Part shown: in pieces, positions 8,507-16,020 of the stretch | Layout of the letters: the number at the start of each line of letters is the position of its first letter | How positions within the stretch are numbered: the stretch's first letter is position 1 | DNA from: a virus | Length of the DNA stretch: 27,075 nucleotides | Direction: 5' to 3' (one strand) | IMG/VR virus record: IMGVR_UViG_3300042691_029707 | Span: 1-27,075 of that record | Made by a program: the position numbers and the translations under genes | The notes under the pieces: model-generated | Told to the model about the DNA's origin: nothing | Databases searched by the model: none | Seen by the model: the letters and a program-made list of their open reading frames with translations, nothing else

Positions 8507-10669
8507 ATGGCACAACCTATTTGGGAAACTCCAGCAGGAAACCTAGGAAGTTTTTCTTCTACTTTACCTTTTAGTATTGAAATACGAGCTACTCCTGTGT
8601 ATCCTGCCTTACTTCTAAATTATTCAATTTTAAATGGTAAGTTACCTGATAACTTTGAGATTACAACATTTAATAATACATGTATTGTAGCAGGATTGCC
8701 TACTGGACTTAACACAAATGTAACTTATAATTTTACATTACGTGTATTTGATGAGATAGGAAATTTTGCAGATAGAACCTTTTCTATTGAGTTACTTACC
8801 GCAGGATTTCCTAAATTTGTAATTTCTTCTGGAAATCTTTTAACAATTTTTGATAGTACTTTTATAGATTATAAAATTGATTATACTACGCCTATCGAAA
8901 AGGATGAGGTTAAATTCTTTATCGCTTCAGGTAACTTACCTGAAGGACTATTTTTAGATGAAACCACTGGTATAATTTCAGGTTACGCAGTACCTCCAAC
9001 TAGCGTCAATGGCACCCCGTCAACTAGAGTAAGTAATTTTACAATTACACTTATAAGTTTATTAGGAAGCATTAATGCGGATTACACTATTACCGTAAAA
9101 AATCTTCAACTTGTAAATCCAACCATAAGTCCTAGAAGACCGGTTATATTAAATTATTTCCCCAGACGTATTCCAATAGAAGATACAGATCCCTTTTATG
9201 AATATTATCTTATTGGGTCTACCAGCATACCAGTTTTAAAAAGTGGAGACTTTTTTTCCTTTAAAATAATTGGATATGATTTTGATGGTGGAACCTTAAA
9301 TTACTATTTTGCAGATTTACCCCCTGGTCTTAATGGAGATCCTAACAGTGGTTGGATTACAGGTACAGTTAATATAGCGAAAGGATTAAGCCAATATATA
9401 TTTAAAGTTTTTGTTGGAAAACCTAATGGTTTAATAAGTGATACTTACGAATTTTATTTAACAGTATCGAATGAAGTATTGAACGATATAGTTTGGCAAA
9501 CAAATTCAGATTTAGGTACAGTAAACAATAATTCTATAAGCAATTTAAAAATTTCAGCGACTTCTGATCAAGAGTTAACATATAGATTAGTTTCAGGGAG
9601 TTTGCCATCACAATTAACACTCGATACATACGGAGAGTTAATAGGACAAATTGCATACCAACCAACTAAAAAACTTCTAAAACAATTTACTACAACAAAT
9701 TTCAGCTTTACAGTAGAGGCAATTTCATTACAATATCCTTTGGTAAAAAGTACAAAAACTTTTGATTTAAAAGTTTACCAGGCAAATGAAAAAGTAACAG
9801 AAACGGTGTATCTGAAGGCTTCACCTCCGTTAACTCAAAGAAGTATATTAAACGATTTACTTGATGATACAACTTTAATTCCAACTGAATTTTTATATAG
9901 ACCTAATGATTATAATTTTGGCAAAGCCAAAGATGTATCATTCGTTCATGCCTATGGTATTGATGCTAGTAGCGTTGAAAGTTATATTGAAGCTATGCAA
10001 AAAAATCATTATTGGAGAAGTCTCATATTGGGAGAATTAAAAACCGCTATAGCAAGAGATAAAGATAACAATATAATTTATGAAGTTGTGTACAGTCAAA
10101 TTATTGACGATTTGATAAATGAAAAAGGTAAAAGTGTTTCATCTACTATAAAATGGCCAACTACTGTAAGTTTAGAGCTTGGTCCATATTTAACTAGTGA
10201 AGATTTTTTATATACTAGTTTTGCAGATGTACAAGACAATTTATTTTATACAAGCTTAACACCGGGATCAACAAATACTTTTTACCCGGCTAGTTTAGAT
10301 AATATGGCTAAACAGCTAGTAAATAACTTAGGTAATGATCCTAGTAGTGGTCTTTTACCAAAATGGATGACAACACAGCAATTAAATGGGAACGTATTAG
10401 GATACGTAAGAGCATGGGTAATTTGTTATACCTTGCCAGGTAAATCAACAATCATAAAAAACAATATTAACAATAATTGGCCATATAAGCTTAATACAAT
10501 TGATTTTACCGTAGATAGGTACTATATTGATAAGAGTAACACGTATAATTGGAATGATAATTTAGACATTCCGAGTTGGAGTGAATTGCCAAGTGCTACC
10601 CCAAAACCTAATCCAATTAATTCACGTGATGTGGTAATATCGTTTCCTCAAAAAACAATTACCCCATAA
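8507..10669 (+). CDS. Ig-like (He_PIG-type) repeat adhesin / virion structural protein
   Basis: This is a 720-residue, beta-rich, mostly extracellular-type protein without a signal peptide, as expected for a virion component. At least four segments follow the putative-Ig (He_PIG) pattern, in which a phrase like LPxGLxLDxxTGxIxG is followed by FTLxVxD: see about 44-100, 141-165, 275-310 and 363-400. The C-terminal third (from about 440) lacks these repeats, is richer in aromatics and is probably a separate domain. Such proteins decorate tails or baseplates and may bind surface glycans; that role is inferred from the fold family. The start follows the endolysin stop at a distance of one base. 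It is one of the larger structural genes here. Confidence 0.8.
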   Translation: MAQPIWETPAGNLGSFSSTLPFSIEIRATPVYPALLLNYSILNGKLPDNFEITTFNNTCIVAGLPTGLNTNVTYNFTLRVFDEIGNFADRTFSIELLTAGFPKFVISSGNLLTIFDSTFIDYKIDYTTPIEKDEVKFFIASGNLPEGLFLDETTGIISGYAVPPTSVNGTPSTRVSNFTITLISLLGSINADYTITVKNLQLVNPTISPRRPVILNYFPRRIPIEDTDPFYEYYLIGSTSIPVLKSGDFFSFKIIGYDFDGGTLNYYFADLPPGLNGDPNSGWITGTVNIAKGLSQYIFKVFVGKPNGLISDTYEFYLTVSNEVLNDIVWQTNSDLGTVNNNSISNLKISATSDQELTYRLVSGSLPSQLTLDTYGELIGQIAYQPTKKLLKQFTTTNFSFTVEAISLQYPLVKSTKTFDLKVYQANEKVTETVYLKASPPLTQRSILNDLLDDTTLIPTEFLYRPNDYNFGKAKDVSFVHAYGIDASSVESYIEAMQKNHYWRSLILGELKTAIARDKDNNIIYEVVYSQIIDDLINEKGKSVSSTIKWPTTVSLELGPYLTSEDFLYTSFADVQDNLFYTSLTPGSTNTFYPASLDNMAKQLVNNLGNDPSSGLLPKWMTTQQLNGNVLGYVRAWVICYTLPGKSTIIKNNINNNWPYKLNTIDFTVDRYYIDKSNTYNWNDNLDIPSWSELPSATPKPNPINSRDVVISFPQKTITP

Positions 10670-10675
10670 ATTTAT

Positions 10676-10683
10676 AATAAATA
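10676..10683 (+). promoter_or_regulatory. Probable late promoter (AATAAATA)
   Basis: AATAAATA followed by TATTA lies 18 bases before the ATG at 10702, with a weak GGAAGA ribosome site in between. The position and box match the other late-type promoters of this window, and the first base is A rather than G. Confidence 0.55.
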
Positions 10684-10701
10684 TATTACGGAAGAATACG
10701 C

Positions 10702-11730
10702 ATGAGTTCAATTAACACTAACAATATAAATGTAAATTACCCGATTCCAGGAGTTAACAATAGCACTCAAGGATTTAGGGACAATTTTACATCCATTAAA
10801 ACTAATTTAAACACAGCAGGCACAGAAATTACAGACTTGCAGAATAAAGCTGTTTTAAAGGCCGCTTTAGATGGACAAACAATTAACAATGATATGGCTA
10901 ACACTCTGATAAGTAATGCCCTAACTAGGTCATTTAGAGCAAGCACATATAATTTAGGAAATAATATACAAGGAAATTTGACAGTAAATGTAAGTCAGGG
11001 AGATGTACAGTACGGAACGATTACAGCAGACACTACTTTAACGTTTGCAGGTTGGAGTCCTTCTGATACACAAAGCAACGTAGAGCTAAACTTTTTTATA
11101 TCCAATTCAAGTGCCAATATTGTTTTTCCAAATACACAAAATAATGATAGCAATGTTCCTGCACAAGGAATGACCTATACAGCTTTACAATTAGAAAATT
11201 ATTTTAGTAATGCAACTCCTTCCAATAGTAATACTTACACTAATCAAGTAAGTATTCCAGCTGGAGTTACACAAATAAATTATTTAATTTCAACAATAAA
11301 TTGTGGTCAAACTTTAGACATTTATCCTATTACAAGACCAAAAAAATCCACTGCTTTAATAAACGGAACACCTACTTCATCAAATTTAACAGCCCAAGGT
11401 ACAATTACTACCTCAACAAGTAGTAATTCCGTCACTGGAAGCGGTACTTTTTTCACAACAGAGCTAGCAGTGGGTAGACAAATCCTTAGTAATGCAAATG
11501 TCTTTATAGGAACTGTAGCTAATATTGTAAGTAATACATCAATGACATTAACATCTAATGCAAATATTGCATTAGCTGCTGGTAATAGTTATCGTAGAGT
11601 TATGCGTATCGGAAATCAAGGAGATGTGGCAGGGGCTATTGAAACAGATGGTACTTACATATATTTGTGTACAGCAAATTACAATGGCACAACATCTATT
11701 TGGAAAAGAGTCACTCCTAGCGATTATTAA
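10702..11730 (+). CDS. Fibre-like virion structural protein
   Basis: This 342-residue protein is rich in Asn, Thr and Ser with alternating beta-strand patterns, and I read it as a second fibre or fibre-tip protein. The N-terminus (GFRDNFTSIKTNLNTAG) has the same R-x2-F-x5-N-x-N pattern seen at the start of the fibre at 5781, which suggests a common docking site on the baseplate. The middle (about 95-215) looks like a jelly-roll. The C-terminus has GTITTS...GSGTFF repeats ending with an aromatic-rich knob (TYIYLC, TSIWKRV). No enzymatic motif is seen. It has its own late-type promoter. Confidence 0.72.
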   Translation: MSSINTNNINVNYPIPGVNNSTQGFRDNFTSIKTNLNTAGTEITDLQNKAVLKAALDGQTINNDMANTLISNALTRSFRASTYNLGNNIQGNLTVNVSQGDVQYGTITADTTLTFAGWSPSDTQSNVELNFFISNSSANIVFPNTQNNDSNVPAQGMTYTALQLENYFSNATPSNSNTYTNQVSIPAGVTQINYLISTINCGQTLDIYPITRPKKSTALINGTPTSSNLTAQGTITTSTSSNSVTGSGTFFTTELAVGRQILSNANVFIGTVANIVSNTSMTLTSNANIALAAGNSYRRVMRIGNQGDVAGAIETDGTYIYLCTANYNGTTSIWKRVTPSDY

Positions 11731-11734
11731 GTTA

Positions 11735-11971
11735 ATGCAACATCCTTTTATAAATGACCTTTCAAAAAAAAGTCTAGAAGAATTATCTAAGGTTATTTCA
11801 GAATTAAACACAAAATTAAATTTTGCATATAGAATGCAAAACGGCTCTTTAATTAATCAACTTAATATGGCTATCAATAGTTATAATACTGAATATAAAA
11901 AACGTATGGATGAAATGTACAAGAAAAACAATTTAGACAATCAAATTAACATATCTAGCGATAGAAAATGA
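11735..11971 (+). CDS. Small helical protein of unknown function
   Basis: I chose the ATG at 11735, giving 78 residues, because an upstream in-frame ATG at 11624 would run deep into the preceding gene. The protein is largely alpha-helical with heptad-like leucines (LSKKSLEELSKVISELNTKL), a second helix ending YKKRMDEMYKK, and a polar tail. It has no membrane segment or catalytic motif. Its stop overlaps the next ATG (ATGA at 11968). I do not recognise the family. Confidence 0.68.
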   Translation: MQHPFINDLSKKSLEELSKVISELNTKLNFAYRMQNGSLINQLNMAINSYNTEYKKRMDEMYKKNNLDNQINISSDRK

Positions 11972-12585
11972 CAGCAAGAATAAAAAGAAATTTTTCTCTA
12001 CAGTCGGGAGTGTATTTTAAAGATAATTTTTATCTTAATTTTTATACAATCTTAATTTATTTTGATATTGATACAGTGTCTCCTGTAGAACAATTTGTTT
12101 CGATGGAAAGAGTAAAATATTTTTTTAGTCAATGTTTAGAAAATTCTATATTTGTGAACGAAAATCAAAATGCAGTCATAGAAAAATACATTGAAGCATC
12201 ACTTAAAATTTGCACACTTCCGGCAGATCCGTTTGATCAAATTATTGCAATAATGTTGGTCAAAAAATTAAATGCAATTTTAGAAGGAAAAATGTTAGTG
12301 ACAGATATCTCTGTCACTAGTTTATATAGTGATGACATTCACCATTTACATTCTATCGAAGAAAACTTTGGACCATTTAACGAAGTGGGATGGTGGTCGG
12401 ACTCAACTCCAAAATATAATAACATAAACTTCATAAATTCAACAAAATCTAAAAAATTAATAAAATTAGTTAAGCAAACCACATCATGGGAAGAGCTTAA
12501 CCTGAGCTATGATTTAAAAGATCCATTTGATTCTCAAAAAAATTCCGAAATTGTTTTTGTAAATTTTGACAAAAAGAAAGGTTAA
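11968..12585 (+). CDS. Unknown protein
   Basis: This is a 205-residue protein with no motif I recognise. Aromatic/hydrophobic strands at the N-terminus (YFKDNFYLNFYTILIYF) are followed by helices and a polar C-terminal part with a WW pair (about 142-143). There is no signal peptide, and the hydrophobic stretch is interrupted by charges and is not a convincing membrane span. It is translationally coupled to the small helical gene upstream (ATGA). An 8-bp inverted repeat lies within the gene at 12298-12317. Confidence 0.65.
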   Translation: MTARIKRNFSLQSGVYFKDNFYLNFYTILIYFDIDTVSPVEQFVSMERVKYFFSQCLENSIFVNENQNAVIEKYIEASLKICTLPADPFDQIIAIMLVKKLNAILEGKMLVTDISVTSLYSDDIHHLHSIEENFGPFNEVGWWSDSTPKYNNINFINSTKSKKLIKLVKQTTSWEELNLSYDLKDPFDSQKNSEIVFVNFDKKKG

Positions 12586-12592
12586 AATTTAT

Positions 12593-12621
12593 TTGTAATA
12601 TCTAGATTTTTATGTTATCAT
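12593..12621 (+). promoter_or_regulatory. Sigma70-like promoter for the DnaE-like gene
   Basis: A TTGTAA -35 at 12593-12598 and a TATCAT -10 at 12616-12621 are separated by 17 bases. The predicted start of transcription falls on or next to the A of the ATG at 12628, and no Shine-Dalgarno is present, so the message would be leaderless. The -10 context TATGTTATCAT resembles TATGTTATAAT before dnaJ at 18675. Confidence 0.5.
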
Positions 12622-12627
12622 AGAAAT

Positions 12628-13134
12628 ATGAGAGAAGATATTTTTGGTCAACAAATATTGTCTGAAGATGACATATGCAATTTTTATATGTCCAATCCAG
12701 ACAAAGTTATAAAAATGTGTTTGACCGATAAAGTTATTCAAAATATATCAACTATTGAGTTCGTTCAATACCCAAATATTGTTCCTTATACAGAACCATG
12801 TGTTTCGTTGCAAGAATTTGATAAAAATCAGCAACAAAAATGGTTTATGCCAAAAGAATACCATACCATGGATATTGCACTCTATGTTTTAAATAAATGC
12901 AAAACCGAAGCCGAGTTGCAACGAGCAGGGGAAGAATTGTTCTTATACCAAGAACGGGGTCTGTTTCCATTATTACAATATCTAAAATATCTAGTAGATA
13001 CTATGAAAGCTAACAATATTGTTTGGGGAGTAGGCCGTGGGTCGAGTGTTGCAAGTTATGTTCTGTTTTTATTAGAAGTCCACAGAATAAATAGTTTGTA
13101 TTATGATTTGTCAATAGACGAATTTTTAAAATAG
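12628..13134 (+). CDS. Truncated DNA polymerase III alpha (DnaE)-like protein
   Basis: This 168-residue protein matches only the stretch of bacterial DnaE that joins the PHP region to the palm. The key match is WGVGRGSSVASYVLFLLEVHRINSLYYD followed by LSIDEFL (about 133-167), equivalent to the GRGSxxGSLVAYxLxITDxDPLxYxLxFERFLN block. The preceding helices (GEELFLYQERGLFPLLQYL) also fit. The protein ends just where DnaE would continue to its catalytic PDFDVDF aspartates, so it cannot be a polymerase. Short DnaE-like proteins of this type occur in T4-like marine phages; their role is not established to my knowledge. It might bind nucleotide or the host replisome. No Shine-Dalgarno precedes the ATG, but a promoter box does. 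Confidence 0.75.
   Translation: MREDIFGQQILSEDDICNFYMSNPDKVIKMCLTDKVIQNISTIEFVQYPNIVPYTEPCVSLQEFDKNQQQKWFMPKEYHTMDIALYVLNKCKTEAELQRAGEELFLYQERGLFPLLQYLKYLVDTMKANNIVWGVGRGSSVASYVLFLLEVHRINSLYYDLSIDEFLK
13086..13093 (+). promoter_or_regulatory. Possible internal late promoter (AATAAATA)
   Basis: AATAAATAG lies inside the end of the DnaE-like gene, 50 bases before the ATG at 13144 that heads the GroES-like operon. It fits the late-box pattern, but coding constraint in AT-rich DNA can produce it by chance. Confidence 0.3.
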
Positions 13135-13143
13135 GAGATCATC

Positions 13144-13416
13144 ATGTCAAAATATAGAACAGCAATGGGAAGAACTGTTGATATGGGAGCAATGGCTACC
13201 CGTAACGAAAAAACACGTGCAGTAGGTAATATGAAATCAAATGCAAGAGGGGATTTACTTGATGCTCAAAACAGAGTTATCCAAGACGCTTCCAGCAGAG
13301 TGGCTGAAGCATATAATAAAACTGTTGTAAATGTACCTAAGCCTATTGTAAGCACTCCGCCGGTTGTGCGTGACCAAATAAATTTATCTGAACTCAATGA
13401 TTTTGACGATGAATAA
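13144..13416 (+). CDS. Small unknown protein at head of GroES operon
   Basis: This 90-residue polar protein has the basic N-terminus MSKYRTAMGRTVDMGAM, a helical Arg/Asn-rich centre and an acidic C-terminal tail ending LNDFDDE. It has no membrane segment. A strong ribosome site (AGGAG at about 13133) overlaps the end of the upstream gene, so it should be well expressed. It lies 9 bases before the GroES-like gene. The acidic tail after a proline linker is typical of small interaction proteins. I do not recognise the family. Confidence 0.72.
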   Translation: MSKYRTAMGRTVDMGAMATRNEKTRAVGNMKSNARGDLLDAQNRVIQDASSRVAEAYNKTVVNVPKPIVSTPPVVRDQINLSELNDFDDE

Positions 13417-13425
13417 AGGAGAGTT

Positions 13426-13785
13426 ATGAAATTTCAGTACCAAGCTACCAAAGTTAATTCACTTACTGCATTACATGACAATATTATAGTCAGTGATATG
13501 TCATTTGATGCTAGAATTACAAATGGTGGAATTATATTACCGGGTGACGATACCAAATTATCTGGTATAAGACCAAGATGGGCAAAAGTTTATGCAGTTG
13601 GTCCCGAGCAAAAATCAGTAAATGTTGGTCAATATGTCCTAATCGCTCACGGTCGTTGGACCAGAGGTATTAAAATTGAAGATGATGATGGTGAAAAAAC
13701 TATTCGTAAAGTAGATCCTAATGATGTGCTTATGGTTAGTGATGAACCCGTTCAAGATGATACGCTAAGCGATAAGGTGATTTAA
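13426..13785 (+). CDS. GroES-like cochaperonin (T4 gp31 functional analogue)
   Basis: This 119-residue protein has the GroES beta-barrel pattern: an early LHDNIIVSDMSF strand (about 17-28), a mobile-loop region carrying ITNGGIILPGDD (about 32-43; the GG-I-hydrophobic signature contacts GroEL), then WAKVYAVGPEQKSVNVGQYVLIAHGRW and a final DVLMV strand. GroES is about 97 residues and T4 gp31 about 111, so it is slightly longer, with a polar C-terminal extension. It would replace or supplement host GroES on GroEL, in T4 to fold the major capsid protein. It has an excellent ribosome site (AAGGAG) and its stop overlaps the next ATG (TAATG). The assignment is confident. Confidence 0.9.
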   Translation: MKFQYQATKVNSLTALHDNIIVSDMSFDARITNGGIILPGDDTKLSGIRPRWAKVYAVGPEQKSVNVGQYVLIAHGRWTRGIKIEDDDGEKTIRKVDPNDVLMVSDEPVQDDTLSDKVI

Positions 13786-14144
13786 TGAAATGGTTCGATA
13801 ATTGGTTTGCAAAAAAATCTAAAGAAGTTTGGGAAAAAGCAGCACAAAAAGATAGTGTTGTTAGTTCGGCAATTGCAGGCGCCAATTTTGATGTACAGAA
13901 AGCAATAGCACTGTCTCAAAATATTAAGATTAATAGCAATGTTCCAACTCCAAATACCCAGTGTATAAATTTTCAAATTTATCCTGCAACTGGTGGTCAT
14001 GTAGTTGAAGTCTCTTTTACTGATCCAATGCAAGCTCACATAAACGGGTATGGATCAAATAAATCATTGCATATTATTCCTAGCTCAGACGATCTAGGAC
14101 AGGCAATTAGCAAAATCATTACTCTTGAAATGTTAAAAAAATAG
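13785..14144 (+). CDS. Unknown protein downstream of GroES-like gene
   Basis: This 119-residue protein begins with an aromatic/basic amphipathic helix (MKWFDNWFAKKSKEVWEK) that could sit on a membrane surface. A beta-rich section (INFQIYPATGGHVVEVSF) and a C-terminal helix follow. The start overlaps the stop of the GroES-like gene (TAATG), and a Bax-inhibitor-like membrane gene follows after 11 bases. No known motif is visible. Confidence 0.7.
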   Translation: MKWFDNWFAKKSKEVWEKAAQKDSVVSSAIAGANFDVQKAIALSQNIKINSNVPTPNTQCINFQIYPATGGHVVEVSFTDPMQAHINGYGSNKSLHIIPSSDDLGQAISKIITLEMLKK

Positions 14145-14155
14145 GAGATTAAATT

Positions 14156-14833
14156 ATGTATGCCGATACAGTTTATAAGTCAGCTACCGAAATTAATTCA
14201 GCAATGGGTAGAGTGTATAGTCAAATGGCCTTGGCTATTTGTACATCAATGATAGTTAGTTTGTTAGTAAGTTCGAGCGCAGTACTAATGGGTTTTCTAT
14301 TCACTGGTGTTGTAAAATACGCAGTTATGTTTGCACCTTTGATTGCTATAGTTGCTATTACAATCGCACTTAATAGTAATCCACCAAAAGAAATTGCAAT
14401 GTTAATGTTGCATGGATTTGCAGCACTAATGGGACTAAGTTTTTCGGCTATCTTTGTAGTTTACACAGCTATGAGCATTTTTAATGCATTTATGGGTGCT
14501 GCTGTATTATTTGGAGTAATGAGCTTTTATGGTTACTTCACAAAACAAAGTTTAGATAGTGTTGGTAAATTTATGTTTGTTGGACTAATAGCAATTATTA
14601 TTGCTAGCATCATCAACATCTTTGTAGGTAGCAGTGTTGCATCTATGGTTATATCCGCACTCGCAATCATTATATTTTTAGGTCTAACAGCTTATGACAC
14701 ACAGCAAATTCGTGAAATGGTAAGTGTTCAAAATAGTGGGAATGCTGAAATTGTCGGGGCATTGACATTATACATGGATTTCATTAATATATTTCTTAAT
14801 TTGTTACAACTATTTGGTGATCGAAAAGAATGA
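14156..14833 (+). CDS. Bax inhibitor-1 / YccA-like multipass membrane protein
   Basis: This 225-residue protein has about seven hydrophobic helices, the length and layout of the bacterial BI-1 (TMBIM, YccA/YbhL) family, which forms inner-membrane proteins linked to ion leak and to modulation of FtsH. The C-terminal signatures LTAYDTQQIREM and ALTLYMDFINIFLNLLQLFG are typical, with the paired aspartates of the family present. The N-terminus (YKSATEINSAMGRVYSQMALAI) also fits. A strong ribosome site (TAGGAG) precedes it, and its last codons overlap the clamp-loader start (ATGA). In a phage it could protect membrane proteins from FtsH or alter the host membrane; this is inference. Confidence 0.88.
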   Translation: MYADTVYKSATEINSAMGRVYSQMALAICTSMIVSLLVSSSAVLMGFLFTGVVKYAVMFAPLIAIVAITIALNSNPPKEIAMLMLHGFAALMGLSFSAIFVVYTAMSIFNAFMGAAVLFGVMSFYGYFTKQSLDSVGKFMFVGLIAIIIASIINIFVGSSVASMVISALAIIIFLGLTAYDTQQIREMVSVQNSGNAEIVGALTLYMDFINIFLNLLQLFGDRKE

Positions 14834-15753
14834 AGAATACACTTTGGGTAGAAAAATATCGTCCTAACTCTGTAAATGAATATGTTTTTGTTGATGTTAA
14901 ACAAAAAGAACAAGTGTTAGGATGGATTAAAGACGAATCTATTCCGCATTTATTATTCAGTGGTGATCCTGGCACAGGAAAAACAACGCTAGCAAAAGTT
15001 CTAATAAATGAACTTGATGTTAGTGAGTATGATGTTTTAGAAATAAACGCTAGTCGTGAAAATAGTGTGGATGTAGTAAGAAATAAAATACTAGGATTTG
15101 CACAAACTATGCCCTTCGGACAATTTAAAGTTGTTTTACTTGACGAAGCAGATTACTTAACCCCTCAAGGTCAGGCGGCACTACGAAGTGATATGGAAAC
15201 ATATCATCAAACGTGTAGATTTATACTTACATGTAATTACGAATACAGAATTATTCCAGCTCTAAAAAGCCGTTGCCATCAAGTACATATTAGCAAAACA
15301 GATTTGGCTGAATTTACTGCACGTGCAGCTACGGTTTTACTAAATGAATCTATTGATTTTGACATTGATGTTCTAGACACATATGTTCGTGCAACCTATC
15401 CAGATTTACGTAAGTGTTTAAATCAATTGCAGGTAAATAGCAATACAGGTAAACTTGCTGCGATACAAGAAGTAGGAAACACTGAAGATGATTTACTAAT
15501 AAAAGCAACAACATTATTTAAACAAAATAAAATTTTAGAGGGTAGACAGGAACTAATGCAATATCTTGATATGCACCCTACTAGATTAGAAGATATATAT
15601 CGTTGGATGTATAACAACTTAGATTTATGGGGAAATACTCACGAATCACGGGATGCTGCTATAATTAAAATTAGAAATGGCTTAGTAAATCTATCAATGG
15701 TTGGAATCCCAGAAATAAGTTTGGCTGCAACACTAGCGGAGTTAACAAATTGA
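14830..15753 (+). CDS. Sliding-clamp loader ATPase (gp44-like)
   Basis: This 307-residue AAA+ ATPase would load the phage sliding clamp (gp45 type) on primer-template DNA. Walker A GDPGTGKTTLAK is at about 45-56, Walker B VVLLDEAD at about 101-108, the sensor-1 region FILTCNYEYRI is at about 135-145, and the clamp-loader SRC arginine-finger motif KSRC is at about 146-149. T4 gp44 is about 319 residues, so this is full length, with a C-terminal collar domain. The start ATG overlaps the previous stop. The partner gp62-like small subunit is not recognisable next door: the following 85-residue gene does not look like it. Confidence 0.92.
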   Translation: MKNTLWVEKYRPNSVNEYVFVDVKQKEQVLGWIKDESIPHLLFSGDPGTGKTTLAKVLINELDVSEYDVLEINASRENSVDVVRNKILGFAQTMPFGQFKVVLLDEADYLTPQGQAALRSDMETYHQTCRFILTCNYEYRIIPALKSRCHQVHISKTDLAEFTARAATVLLNESIDFDIDVLDTYVRATYPDLRKCLNQLQVNSNTGKLAAIQEVGNTEDDLLIKATTLFKQNKILEGRQELMQYLDMHPTRLEDIYRWMYNNLDLWGNTHESRDAAIIKIRNGLVNLSMVGIPEISLAATLAELTN

Positions 15754-16007
15754 GATACTTTTTAATAACCTTTAAAAAGAAAGCGGGAGGTCAAATTGAT
15801 GAAGAAGCCGCTATTGTAAAAAATTTACGAACGTCTGACATTCAAACATGTAATATAATATTGGATTTTAAAGAACGAAGTGTTGATAGGTGTCTTATTG
15901 ACGGTAAGAGAATGGATACTGATTGGGAAACAATAGTAGAATATTACAAAAAAGTGTATCCAACATTTATTCAAAACCTTGAGGATTTAAATAAAAAGGG
16001 AGAATAA
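15750..16007 (+). CDS. Small unknown protein after clamp loader
   Basis: This 85-residue protein starts at a TTG that overlaps the clamp-loader stop (TTGA). The next in-frame ATG would remove more than half of it, and the N-terminal MRYFLITFKKK is a convincing beta-strand start. It is a mixed alpha/beta protein with a helical C-terminus (WETIVEYYKKVYPTFIQNLEDL). In T4 the gene after 44 is 62, but I see no similarity to gp62. The stop codon sits inside the loop of the terminator that ends the operon. Confidence 0.68.
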   Translation: MRYFLITFKKKAGGQIDEEAAIVKNLRTSDIQTCNIILDFKERSVDRCLIDGKRMDTDWETIVEYYKKVYPTFIQNLEDLNKKGE

Positions 16008-16018
16008 TCTCCCTTTTT
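15993..16018. terminator. Bidirectional terminator between convergent operons
   Basis: An 11-bp perfect stem (aaaaagggaga / tctcccttttt) with a 4-base loop is T-rich on both strands. It ends the plus-strand operon at 16007 and the minus-strand phoH at 16021, which converge here. The loop contains the TAA stop of the plus-strand gene. Confidence 0.92.
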
Positions 16019-16020
16019 TA

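Noticed and set aside
11624-11734. Longer start for the small helical protein at 11735
   Set aside because: It would overlap the fibre-like gene by more than 100 bases and adds a sequence with no fold logic. The ATG at 11735 directly follows the upstream stop.
15750-16007. gp62-like clamp-loader small subunit
   Set aside because: The position fits, but the 85-residue product is too short and shows no similarity I can recognise to gp62 of T4 or cyanophages.
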